Assembly (NCBI GenBank): GCA_028709185.1
Contig: JAQVXM010000007.1
Coordinates: forward strand, 1-20,258
DNA length: 20,258 bases
Source of the DNA: Minisyncoccota bacterium
GTDB lineage: Bacteria > Patescibacteriota > Minisyncoccia > UBA6257 > XYB1-36-10
Direction: 5' to 3'
The notes below the pieces were generated by a model that searched no databases, was not told the DNA's origin, and was given only the letters and a program-made list of their open reading frames with translations. Position numbers and translations under genes: made by a program. Position 1 is the first letter of the stretch; every line of letters starts with the position of its first letter. Shown in pieces: positions 6,667 through 13,093 of this stretch.

Positions 6667-7647
6667 ATGAAATTAAACATAAAATTATCTAAAATAGCCA
6701 ATTTTTTCTTCTTTTTATCCAATCTGACAGAGTGGCATTTTTCTTGCCGAAAAGATTATAACGAGGTTTGGTTAAAAAATCATCCTCTTTCAAATGAGGA
6801 AAAAGAAAGTTTAGAAAAATTAAGAAATATTTTAAAAAAGCATGGAATTAGAAATAATCAGGAGAAAATAACATACTTAGGCAGGTTCTTTTACTTATAT
6901 AATAATAAAGAATGCTGGAAAAAATTATCTTATGAGGTTAATAGCAGAGATTTTGAAGAAATTAAAAAGACCTTCAGTTTATTTAAAAAAAGATTTGAAT
7001 TAATCTGGAAGGAATATAAAGACGATAGAATAAAAATATTCAGAAAAGAAATTTCAAACAAGAGAGTCAAAAGTCTCTTTAAAGACTTGTCTTTTTTCTT
7101 TAATAATAATCAAAAGGATAATATAAATGTCGTATTATTAATTTCTCCATTAGAAAAAGAAGCGACTGCTAGCGGGTCTTCGAATACAGGAAATAATTCC
7201 GTTACTTTCGAGTATCCCAAACTTGAGTTAAACTCTTGGCAAATAAAACATGCTATAGGAGTTTTAGCTCACGAAATAGCTCACTTATTCTTTGACCAGA
7301 GATATATTAAATATTTAAAAAATGCAGTTATTGAAGAATTTTCCGATAAAAAATTATCCAATCATTTTGATTTAAAATCTATAATAGAAGAATCAGTAGT
7401 AAGCAGCTTCGCGCCTACCGGATATTTGGTTCAAAAATATTTTAATTTCTCAATCGGCTCGTTATTTTTTAACGATCTAGATAAATTATTAAATGTAGAA
7501 GATGTTAAAAAACTCCGCGTCTTGATTGTAAAATACGCAGTATGGCAATTAATGCCTATAAATATGTATTATTTAAAAAATAAAAAAATTATAGATGAAA
7601 AATATATATTTAAGACAGCTAAAATAATAAAAGAAATTTTAAAATGA
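6667..7647 (+). CDS. HExxH zinc-metalloprotease-like protein, second copy type
   Basis: This 326-residue Lys/Asn-rich protein has VLAHEIAHLFFDQRY at about 199-213, containing HExxH (HEIAH, 202-206). IIEESVVSSF (239-248) could supply the third, Glu, ligand about 36 residues later, the layout of gluzincin peptidases. The short hydrophobic stretch ANFFFFLSNL at 11-20 is too short and lacks a cleavage site, so export is doubtful. It shares the HExxH element and general helical character with the 4928-5635 protein but is longer, with an extra 90 N-terminal and 50 C-terminal residues. It starts 2 bases after the TraB-like gene. Family and substrate are unknown. Confidence 0.7.
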   Translation: MKLNIKLSKIANFFFFLSNLTEWHFSCRKDYNEVWLKNHPLSNEEKESLEKLRNILKKHGIRNNQEKITYLGRFFYLYNNKECWKKLSYEVNSRDFEEIKKTFSLFKKRFELIWKEYKDDRIKIFRKEISNKRVKSLFKDLSFFFNNNQKDNINVVLLISPLEKEATASGSSNTGNNSVTFEYPKLELNSWQIKHAIGVLAHEIAHLFFDQRYIKYLKNAVIEEFSDKKLSNHFDLKSIIEESVVSSFAPTGYLVQKYFNFSIGSLFFNDLDKLLNVEDVKKLRVLIVKYAVWQLMPINMYYLKNKKIIDEKYIFKTAKIIKEILK

Positions 7648-7652
7648 AATTC

Positions 7653-7670
7653 CACAACCGTAAGGCCGTG
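7653..7670 (-). terminator. Hairpin between convergent genes, probably a minus-strand terminator
   Basis: Read as minus-strand RNA, CACGGCC and GGUUGUG form a 7-bp stem with two G-U pairs around UUAC, followed by GAAUUUCAUUUU. On the plus strand the same stem has two A/C mismatches, so it would act mainly for the minus-strand nucleotidyltransferase gene ending at 7681. Confidence 0.4.
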
Positions 7671-7680
7671 AAGTTTTATT

Positions 7681-8412
7681 TTAATTTTTTTGCGCTGGGA
7701 GTTTTCCGTCAATATTAAGTTTGAAATGTTTTGCCAACATAACGCCAAGATTGGTTATTATTTCCGCTTTTTGTTTCCATTCCGAAGATGTGTGAAATTT
7801 AATCACTAAAGCGTAAAGCGCGGGTATTCTTTTTTTTAAATCATTCAAACGTTTTTTAGGCAATGGCAACCAGATACGAGACAAGGCATAAAAATAGCGA
7901 ACCATTTCGGAAACCGCTTGAGAAAATAATAAGTAAGCGGGGTTATTATCAGCAACACAATCTTCAACATCTTCTAGATAGGTTGAAATATCATAACCAA
8001 TCCATTGGCGTTCTATTTTTCCAACCGGCTGCGGACCTTTTTTCCAAATATTTTTTGCCCGTTTTACAATCAATGCCAAATCTTGCTTTGGATTATCTTT
8101 TAAAATAATGCCTGAAGCCAACATATTTGTAGTCGCGCCAATACGCACCAAAGGATCAGTTCTTAAAAACTCATCCAGTTCTTGTTTGGGATGGCAAAAA
8201 ATTTCCACTAATTCGCCATTTATTTCCCATGTTTTGCGATATTCTTTTTGGCCGTCTGAAAGCAAAATAATAAAATCCCAATCAGAATTCAAAGAAAATA
8301 TGCCTGTCGCTCGCGAGCCAGTAAATAAAATTCCTTGCGCTTCTTTAATTTTTTGCAATGCTTTAGTTATGACATCAGGAATAGTTTGTGTTTGATTTTG
8401 TTTTTTAAACAT
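7681..8412 (-). CDS. Stand-alone nucleotidyltransferase-domain protein
   Basis: This 243-residue protein begins with a pol-beta-type nucleotidyltransferase core. GILFTGSRATGIFSLNSDWD (27-46) holds the GS...SDxD signature, with Asp44 and Asp46 as the two metal-binding acids. Glu69 in GELVEIFCHP is a likely third carboxylate. The C-terminal half (about 120-243) is helical and resembles the substrate-binding helical domains of small nucleotidyltransferases. Such enzymes transfer a nucleotide to antibiotics, proteins, RNA or toxin partners; the acceptor is unknown here. No HEPN-type partner gene is adjacent, so a MNT/HEPN toxin-antitoxin pair is not supported. A TATACT at 8426-8431 lies 13 bases before the ATG but has no good -35. 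Confidence 0.82.
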   Translation of the reverse strand: MFKKQNQTQTIPDVITKALQKIKEAQGILFTGSRATGIFSLNSDWDFIILLSDGQKEYRKTWEINGELVEIFCHPKQELDEFLRTDPLVRIGATTNMLASGIILKDNPKQDLALIVKRAKNIWKKGPQPVGKIERQWIGYDISTYLEDVEDCVADNNPAYLLFSQAVSEMVRYFYALSRIWLPLPKKRLNDLKKRIPALYALVIKFHTSSEWKQKAEIITNLGVMLAKHFKLNIDGKLPAQKN

Positions 8413-8532
8413 AAATTTAACTAGAAGTATACTCTTTTTTTGGAAAAAAATCTTATTAAAAAAGAGATTATAAAATAAAAGGATTAAATTAGATCTAAAT
8501 TCATCAGACCTGACGTCGGAAGAATGGCAGAA

Positions 8533-9144
8533 TTAGGAGCGGTTTTCCAGAGCATGAGAGAGAGTTTCTTCGTCGGCAAATTCTATTTCACCGCCAGTCG
8601 GAATTCCCCTCCCGAGACGGGTGATTTTTTTCGCCAAACCGGAAAGTTCTTTTTCAAGCATGGAAGCATTAAAGTCTCCGAAAGAAGTGGGGCTCAAGGC
8701 AAGAATTATTTCTTCCAGTTTTCCGGAAGAAGAATTTTTCACACGATTTTTGAAAATTTCAATTCTCCTTCTTTCTTCGTTACCCAAGACGCCATTTTTT
8801 TTCAAGTCGCCCAAGACGAGATAGCGTCCTTTGAATTTGCCTGTTTTTTCAAGAGAAAGAAGGTCTGTTTCTTTTTCGACAAGAGCGATAATATTTCCCA
8901 AACGTGAAGTATCGGAACAAATTTCGCAAAAATTTTCAGAAGACGAATTGTTTTCGTGAATAAAAAAACAAGATTCGCAAACTTTGGTTTCTCCGAGAGA
9001 ACGGATCGCTTCCGAAAGGTGCCCGGAAAATTCCCGTCCGGAGCGAGACAAAAAAAAGGCAAGACGAATAGCCTGGCGAGGACCGATGCCGGGAAGAGAA
9101 GCCAAGCGATCCACCGCTTCTTTTATTTTTTTAGATAATATCAT
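8533..9144 (-). CDS. recR: Recombination protein RecR
   Basis: This 203-residue protein acts with RecF/RecO to load RecA on gapped DNA. Domains in order are a helix-hairpin-helix (LASLPGIGPRQAIRLAFFL, 14-32), a C4 zinc finger (Cys56, 59, 73, 76), a Toprim-like domain (IIALVEKETDLLSLEKTG, 85-102, then KGRYLVLG) and a C-terminal tail with TRLGRGIPTGGEIEFADEET. Starting at ATG 9144 gives the usual length of about 200 residues. A longer in-frame version would begin inside dnaB and add unrelated residues. The start overlaps the dnaB stop by 14 bases in another frame, suggesting translational coupling as the last gene of cysS-dnaB-recR. The loop after the Toprim strand lacks the common 'SPldGigP' block. 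Confidence 0.93.
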   Translation of the reverse strand: MILSKKIKEAVDRLASLPGIGPRQAIRLAFFLSRSGREFSGHLSEAIRSLGETKVCESCFFIHENNSSSENFCEICSDTSRLGNIIALVEKETDLLSLEKTGKFKGRYLVLGDLKKNGVLGNEERRRIEIFKNRVKNSSSGKLEEIILALSPTSFGDFNASMLEKELSGLAKKITRLGRGIPTGGEIEFADEETLSHALENRS

Positions 9145-10507
9145 CGCTATTACCGGAAGTGTGAATTTTATCAATACTTCTGAAACTTGCTTTTTCCTGA
9201 TCAAATTTCAGTTTAGCAACACCTAAGGGACCGTTTCGGTGTTTGGCGACAATAATATCGGCCGTGCCTTGTTCGGATTCTTCAACTTCCTGTTTGTCAC
9301 GATCTTTTCTATAAATAAACATAACAATGTCGGCATCCTGTTCAATAGAACCGGAATCACGAAGATCGGAAAGGCGAGGAATGCGAGTGTCGCGCTGTTC
9401 GACATTTCGAGAAAGCTGGGCCAAAGCCAAAACCGGAACAGAAAGTTCACGAGCCAGAGATTTTAAACCGCGAGAAACTTCAGAAATTTGTTGAACAATG
9501 TTATCGGATTTAGTGCGAGGCATAATAAGTTGCAGATAATCAATAACAACCAAACCAAGACCATGTTCCATTTGAAGACGGCGCGCCATAGCGCGAATCT
9601 GGAGGAGATTAGGCGAAGGAGTATCGTCGATAAAAATAGCGGAATCAGAAAGTTTATCCAAAGATTGCTGAATCATTTGAAACTCCAAATCGTCGGAAAT
9701 ACGGCCAGTTCTGAGACGCCAGAGCGGAACGCCTGATTCGGCGGAAATAAAACGGTCAACAACCTGATCGCGAGACATTTCAAGAGAAAAAACACCAACA
9801 GGAATTTTAGACTGGAAGGCGGCGTTTCTGGCAATATCAAGAGCAAGAGAAGTTTTTCCCATAGAAGGACGAGCACCGAGAATAATAAGATCTGATTTCT
9901 GAAATCCGGAAAGAAGATTATCCAACTCGCCAAATCCGGAGGGAATACCGCGAAGAGAACTTCCTTCTCCCTGATGCAGTTTTTCGATGCGTTCGTAAGC
10001 CGCCCGCAATTCGTCTTTAATGTGAACAAATTTTTGAAGTGAAGAAAAATTGGAAAGATTGATGACTTTTCTTTCAATTTCGTCTATCAAATCTTCCACT
10101 TCTTCAGAATAATCGAAAGCTTTTTCTCCGATATAAGAAGAAAGAGCAATTAAATCCCTTAATATTTTTTTCTCCTTAATAATACCGGCGAAGTGTTCAA
10201 CATTAGCCGAAGTCGCCACGCCCTCAACAAGGTCGGAAAGAAAAACAGCGCCGCCGATTTTTTTCAGTTCATCTTTTTCTTTGAAAAAATTAGAAAGAGT
10301 GATGATGTCGATGGGACTATTTTTACGGTAAAGCTCAAGAATACCTTTAAAAACCTTTTCATGATTCGGATCATAGAAATCAGAAGAATCAACAAGATCA
10401 GCGATCTTATGAATAGAGTTTTTATCAATTAAAACAGCGCCCAAAACCTGTCTTTCGGCATCAAGATTTTGCGGCGGAATTTTAACTTCTTTCCTGTCTT
10501 TATCCAT
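9131..10507 (-). CDS. dnaB: Replicative DNA helicase DnaB
   Basis: This hexameric 5'-3' helicase unwinds DNA at the replication fork. The 458-residue protein, from ATG 10507, has the N-terminal primase-interacting domain (PPQNLDAERQVLGAVLID near residues 11-28). The RecA-like domain carries Walker A (GARPSMGKTS, about 211-220), VFSLEMS, Walker B (VVIDYLQLI), and LAQLSRNVEQR with the arginine-rich DNA loop and finger region (LSDLRDSGSIEQDADI). No intein interrupts the P-loop. The ATG overlaps the cysS stop by 8 bases; an in-frame start further upstream (10531) would lie inside cysS and was rejected. It forms an operon with cysS and recR. Confidence 0.97.
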   Translation of the reverse strand: MDKDRKEVKIPPQNLDAERQVLGAVLIDKNSIHKIADLVDSSDFYDPNHEKVFKGILELYRKNSPIDIITLSNFFKEKDELKKIGGAVFLSDLVEGVATSANVEHFAGIIKEKKILRDLIALSSYIGEKAFDYSEEVEDLIDEIERKVINLSNFSSLQKFVHIKDELRAAYERIEKLHQGEGSSLRGIPSGFGELDNLLSGFQKSDLIILGARPSMGKTSLALDIARNAAFQSKIPVGVFSLEMSRDQVVDRFISAESGVPLWRLRTGRISDDLEFQMIQQSLDKLSDSAIFIDDTPSPNLLQIRAMARRLQMEHGLGLVVIDYLQLIMPRTKSDNIVQQISEVSRGLKSLARELSVPVLALAQLSRNVEQRDTRIPRLSDLRDSGSIEQDADIVMFIYRKDRDKQEVEESEQGTADIIVAKHRNGPLGVAKLKFDQEKASFRSIDKIHTSGNSDDII

Positions 10508-11900
10508 GAATTTCCAAATTATTAAAAACAATAACAGAACCGGAAGCCGTATCGTCTATTTTATAACCCATTTTTTCAAGTTTGTCGCGAAGAGCGTCGG
10601 CTTCAGAAAAATTACGAATAGTGCGAAACACTTCCCTTTCTTCAGCCATCTCCTTAATTTTTTTCGGTAAAGATTTTTCCAAAAAGAAAGAAAAACCAAA
10701 AACAGAAAGAAGATTGGAAATAAAAGAGTGGGCGAAGAGAGCTTCTTTTTTATTCAAGTTATCAAGAGATTTAAGGAAGTTGGCAAATTGAAAAATTTCC
10801 GAAACAACCTCCGGAGTATTGAAATCGTTTTCCATGGCCGCTTTAACTTTTTTATCGAAAGCAGAAACGGCTTTTTTAACTTTGGAAGAAATTTCTCCGC
10901 TTCCTGATTTGGTTTTTAAGGAAGAAAAGAGAAGTTTGAGCGATAACATCGCATTCACAGCTTGAGAAATCATTTCCTCTTTATAATCGAAAGGAGAGCC
11001 GTAATGGCGAGAAAAAACAAGCCAACGAAGAACATCCGGATGCCAGCGCTTAAGAAAATCGGGAACGGTTATAAAATTATGCAAACTTTTTGACATCTTT
11101 TCTCCATTAACAAGAAGAAAACCAATATGAATCCAAAAATCAACAAAAGGTTTTTTTCCGGAGAGAGATTCCGCTTGAGCTATTTCAGCTTCATGATGAG
11201 GAAATTTTAAATCCATTCCCCCGCCATGAAGACTGTAATTTAAACCAAAATATTTTTCAGAAATTGCAGTATCCTCTATGTGCCATCCCGGACGTCCCGC
11301 TCCCCAAGGGGAAGGCCAAGAAGGTTCGTAAGAAAATTTTTTCTTTTTCCAAAGAGCAAAATCAAAAACATCGTGTTTTTCCGGATCGGATTCTACACGA
11401 TAACCGGAACGTAATTCTTCCAGATTCTGACGGGAAAGCTTACCATAATCCTTAAATTTTTTGACGCTAAAATAAACTCCACTTCCCGTTTCGTAAGCAT
11501 AACCTTTTTCTATGAGCCGATAAATCTGATTTTTTATTTCTTTGATAGAAGCGCTGGCTTTAACATATTTATCAACAGAAGAAATATTAAGCTTCTTGCA
11601 AGTCTTTAAATAAACATCAGAAAACTCGGCAGAAATTTTTGCAGCAGTGGTTTTTTTTTCTTTTGCCCGCTCAATTATTTTATCGTCAACGTCAGTAATG
11701 TTTTGAAGATAAAAAACTTTTATATTTAAAGAACGAAGATAGCGAACGATAATATCAAAAGGCAAATAGGCGCGAGCGTGTCCAAGATGGACATTGTCAT
11801 AAACAGTAGGACCGCAGACAAAAAGCTTTAAAGGACCGTTTTTCGGAATAGAAAGAATCTTTTTTTTGCCAGACAGAGAATCAAAGATTTTAATAGCCAT
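10500..11900 (-). CDS. cysS: Cysteinyl-tRNA synthetase
   Basis: This 466-residue class Ia synthetase charges tRNA-Cys. The N-terminal VCGPTVYDNVHLGHARAY carries zinc-ligand Cys29 and the HIGH-type HLGH (38-41); KMSKS is at 268-272. HGGGMDLKFPHHEAEIAQ (225-242) supplies the His/Glu zinc ligands. The motif normally reading GWHIEC is GWHIED here (Asp210), so the second Cys ligand of the active-site zinc is replaced by Asp. The C-terminal helical anticodon-binding domain and a short tail domain (KIKEMAEERE..., then KLEKMGYKIDD) are present, with usual family length. It is the first gene of cysS-dnaB-recR, driven by a good promoter at 11919-11947. Confidence 0.97.
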   Translation of the reverse strand: MAIKIFDSLSGKKKILSIPKNGPLKLFVCGPTVYDNVHLGHARAYLPFDIIVRYLRSLNIKVFYLQNITDVDDKIIERAKEKKTTAAKISAEFSDVYLKTCKKLNISSVDKYVKASASIKEIKNQIYRLIEKGYAYETGSGVYFSVKKFKDYGKLSRQNLEELRSGYRVESDPEKHDVFDFALWKKKKFSYEPSWPSPWGAGRPGWHIEDTAISEKYFGLNYSLHGGGMDLKFPHHEAEIAQAESLSGKKPFVDFWIHIGFLLVNGEKMSKSLHNFITVPDFLKRWHPDVLRWLVFSRHYGSPFDYKEEMISQAVNAMLSLKLLFSSLKTKSGSGEISSKVKKAVSAFDKKVKAAMENDFNTPEVVSEIFQFANFLKSLDNLNKKEALFAHSFISNLLSVFGFSFFLEKSLPKKIKEMAEEREVFRTIRNFSEADALRDKLEKMGYKIDDTASGSVIVFNNLEIHG

Positions 11901-11918
11901 AACTTATTATTTACCCGA

Positions 11919-11947
11919 ATTATAACAAGATAAAGAAAACGGGGCAA
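11919..11947 (-). promoter_or_regulatory. Promoter of the cysS-dnaB-recR operon
   Basis: On minus, TTGCCC (11942-11947), a 17-base spacer ending in TGT, and a perfect TATAAT (11919-11924). The ATG is 18 bases further on, giving a leader of about 11 bases with no Shine-Dalgarno. Its -35 lies only 4 bases from the -35-like box of the divergent plus-strand promoter. Confidence 0.7.
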
Positions 11948-11951
11948 AATA

Positions 11952-11978
11952 TTGCCAAAAGAATAAAAATGTTATATT
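11952..11978 (+). promoter_or_regulatory. Promoter of the 12011-12403 gene
   Basis: TTGCCA (11952-11957) is followed by TGTTATATT (11970-11978), an extended -10. The spacer is only 15 bases, so recognition would rest on the TGn extension. It is divergent from the cysS promoter. Confidence 0.45.
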
Positions 11979-11994
11979 TTTTAAAAAGAACATG

Positions 11995-12006
11995 AAAGGA
12001 GGTGAT
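11995..12006 (+). promoter_or_regulatory. Near-perfect Shine-Dalgarno sequence
   Basis: AAAGGAGGTGAT can pair over about 11 bases with the usual 3' end of 16S rRNA. The GGAGG core ends 8 bases before GTG at 12011 and so decides that start over the in-frame GTG at 12002, which lies inside the Shine-Dalgarno itself. Most other genes in the window have no such site. Confidence 0.75.
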
Positions 12007-12010
12007 AAAA

Positions 12011-12403
12011 GTGTTCGCAATAATTGAAGTTAAAAATGGGGAATTTGAAGAAAGAACAATCGAATCAAGATTTATCCTTACTGAAGAAGCAGAAGTAAAT
12101 AACAACAAAGAATTAGCTGCCATAATTGAGACAGGAAGCGGAGAAATATCTTTTTTAGCGGAAAAATTAAAGAAAAAGAAATTTTTTTTCTTTTTTCCGT
12201 TTAAAAATGATTTTGGCAGCTGTATGTTTTTTCAGCCGGAAAATTTTGAAAACGCAGAAGGAGGGTTTAAAAGAGGATGCCAAAATATATCTTCTTTAAT
12301 CATCTTTCCGAAGAAAACAAGGTTGGGAATCTTTTTCGGAGAAGGGAGAGTAGAGGAATTAGTCATCTTAGAGGCGAGGGAAAAAATATCCCTGTTGGGA
12401 TAA
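12011..12403 (+). CDS. Hypothetical protein with strong translation signals
   Basis: This protein of 130 residues starts at GTG. It has own promoter, a near-perfect Shine-Dalgarno and a strong terminator, so it is a complete single-gene unit and is very likely real. I recognise no family. It begins VFAIIEVKNGEFEERTIES, alternates short hydrophobic and acidic stretches, and has a basic-then-aromatic run (KLKKKKFFFFFPFK, around 57-70) that is too short for a membrane span. The C-terminal third (SSLIIFPKKTRLGIFFGEGRV) looks beta-rich. It has two cysteines (in FGSCMFF and RGCQN). Codons are rich in AGA, ATA and GGA, unlike the minus-strand genes beside it. The function is unknown. Confidence 0.68.
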   Translation: MFAIIEVKNGEFEERTIESRFILTEEAEVNNNKELAAIIETGSGEISFLAEKLKKKKFFFFFPFKNDFGSCMFFQPENFENAEGGFKRGCQNISSLIIFPKKTRLGIFFGEGRVEELVILEAREKISLLG

Positions 12404-12419
12404 AAAATCACCTTAAGTG

Positions 12420-12451
12420 AAAAGCCTCACATATTTATGTGAGGCTTTTTT
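12420..12451. terminator. Strong bidirectional terminator between the 12011-12403 gene and rplU
   Basis: A perfect stem AAAGCCTCACATA/TATGTGAGGCTTT is flanked by A's on the left and T's on the right. It lies 16 bases after the plus-strand stop and directly after the minus-strand rplU stop, so it ends both convergent units. Confidence 0.88.
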
Positions 12452-12452
12452 A

Positions 12453-12752
12453 TTATTTTATTTTAACTTCAGTGAAATTCTGGCGATGGCCTTTCTTTTT
12501 ACGATATCGAGTTTTGGAATGATAGCGGAAAACAATCACTTTTTTAGCTCGAGCCTGATTTTCAATCAAAGCAGAAACAGAAACTCCGGAAAGATAGGGT
12601 CGGCCGATTTTAACTTCGTTTTTATCGATAATAGCCAAAACTTTATCAAAAACAACCTCCTCCCCCGCTTTTCCTTCAAGCTTCTCTATTTTTATTTTTT
12701 CTTCAGGAGAAACAAGATATTGTTTCCCACCGGTTTCAATAATATAAAACAT
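12453..12752 (-). CDS. rplU: 50S ribosomal protein L21
   Basis: This 99-residue protein binds 23S rRNA in the large subunit. The start FYIIETGGKQYLVSPEE and the C-terminal block VIVFRYHSKTRYRKKKGHRQ are the family signatures, and the length is normal (about 100). In most bacteria rplU is followed by rpmA (L27), but here a terminator follows directly, so the two are separated. It is the last gene of galT-membrane protein-rplU, 4 bases after the membrane protein stop. It also seems to have its own promoter inside that gene (12770-12798), which would let L21 be made independently. Confidence 0.96.
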   Translation of the reverse strand: MFYIIETGGKQYLVSPEEKIKIEKLEGKAGEEVVFDKVLAIIDKNEVKIGRPYLSGVSVSALIENQARAKKVIVFRYHSKTRYRKKKGHRQNFTEVKIK

Positions 12753-12756
12753 AATT

Positions 12757-13092
12757 TCAGTTGACGCTTATAATAACACCAACTTCTACCAAAATCAAGA
12801 CAGAGACAAAAAAAGAAAGAAATCCTAAAAAAAGAGAAAAAAGACGAAGGCGATTATAAAAAACGCGGGCAAGAAAGAGATTAAGAAGGGAAATAAAAAA
12901 GGAGGAAAAACAAAAGATAAGAAGAGAGGGAAATCCGCCAAAATTGGCAATACCATGCCCGGAATTGAAGCGAAGAATAAGAGAAGTTTCGGGATCAAGA
13001 TTAAAAAAATTACTGAAAGAAAAAAAGACAGCGGTAAAAAAGAGGACAAAACTAGCAAAAAAAGAAGAAATTATAAATTTATCTTTCCACAT
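12757..13092 (-). CDS. Small membrane protein, three predicted membrane spans
   Basis: The 111-residue protein starts at ATG 13092, one base after the galT stop; a longer frame would run into galT. It has three hydrophobic segments at about residues 7-27, 53-75 and 82-108. Between the first two lies a short external or cytoplasmic loop with DPETSLILRFNSGHGIANFGG. Loops of the form 'LILRF...GI...GG' recur, as far as I recall, in small conserved membrane proteins of Patescibacteria, but I cannot name a family. It is translated with galT and overlaps the probable rplU promoter at its 3' end. The function is unknown. Confidence 0.68.
   Translation of the reverse strand: MWKDKFIISSFFASFVLFFTAVFFSFSNFFNLDPETSLILRFNSGHGIANFGGFPSLLIFCFSSFFISLLNLFLARVFYNRLRLFSLFLGFLSFFVSVLILVEVGVIISVN
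12770..12798 (-). promoter_or_regulatory. Internal promoter for rplU
   Basis: On minus, TTGATT (12793-12798), a spacer of exactly 17 bases ending in TGT, and TATTAT (12770-12775). It lies in the last codons of the preceding membrane-protein gene. The predicted leader to the rplU ATG is about 10 bases. Confidence 0.55.
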
Positions 13093-13093
13093 T

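Noticed and set aside
7681..8412. MNT/HEPN toxin-antitoxin pair
   Set aside because: The nucleotidyltransferase is larger than typical MNT antitoxins, and no HEPN-like gene is adjacent.
9144..9204. Longer RecR start within dnaB
   Set aside because: The extra residues do not match RecR, and the ATG at 9144 gives the normal N-terminus just before the helix-hairpin-helix.
10507..10531. Longer DnaB start within cysS
   Set aside because: The added eight residues are not DnaB-like; ATG 10507 overlaps the cysS stop in a typical coupled way.
12002..12010. GTG at 12002 as the start of the plus-strand hypothetical gene
   Set aside because: It lies inside the Shine-Dalgarno; the GTG at 12011 has correct spacing.
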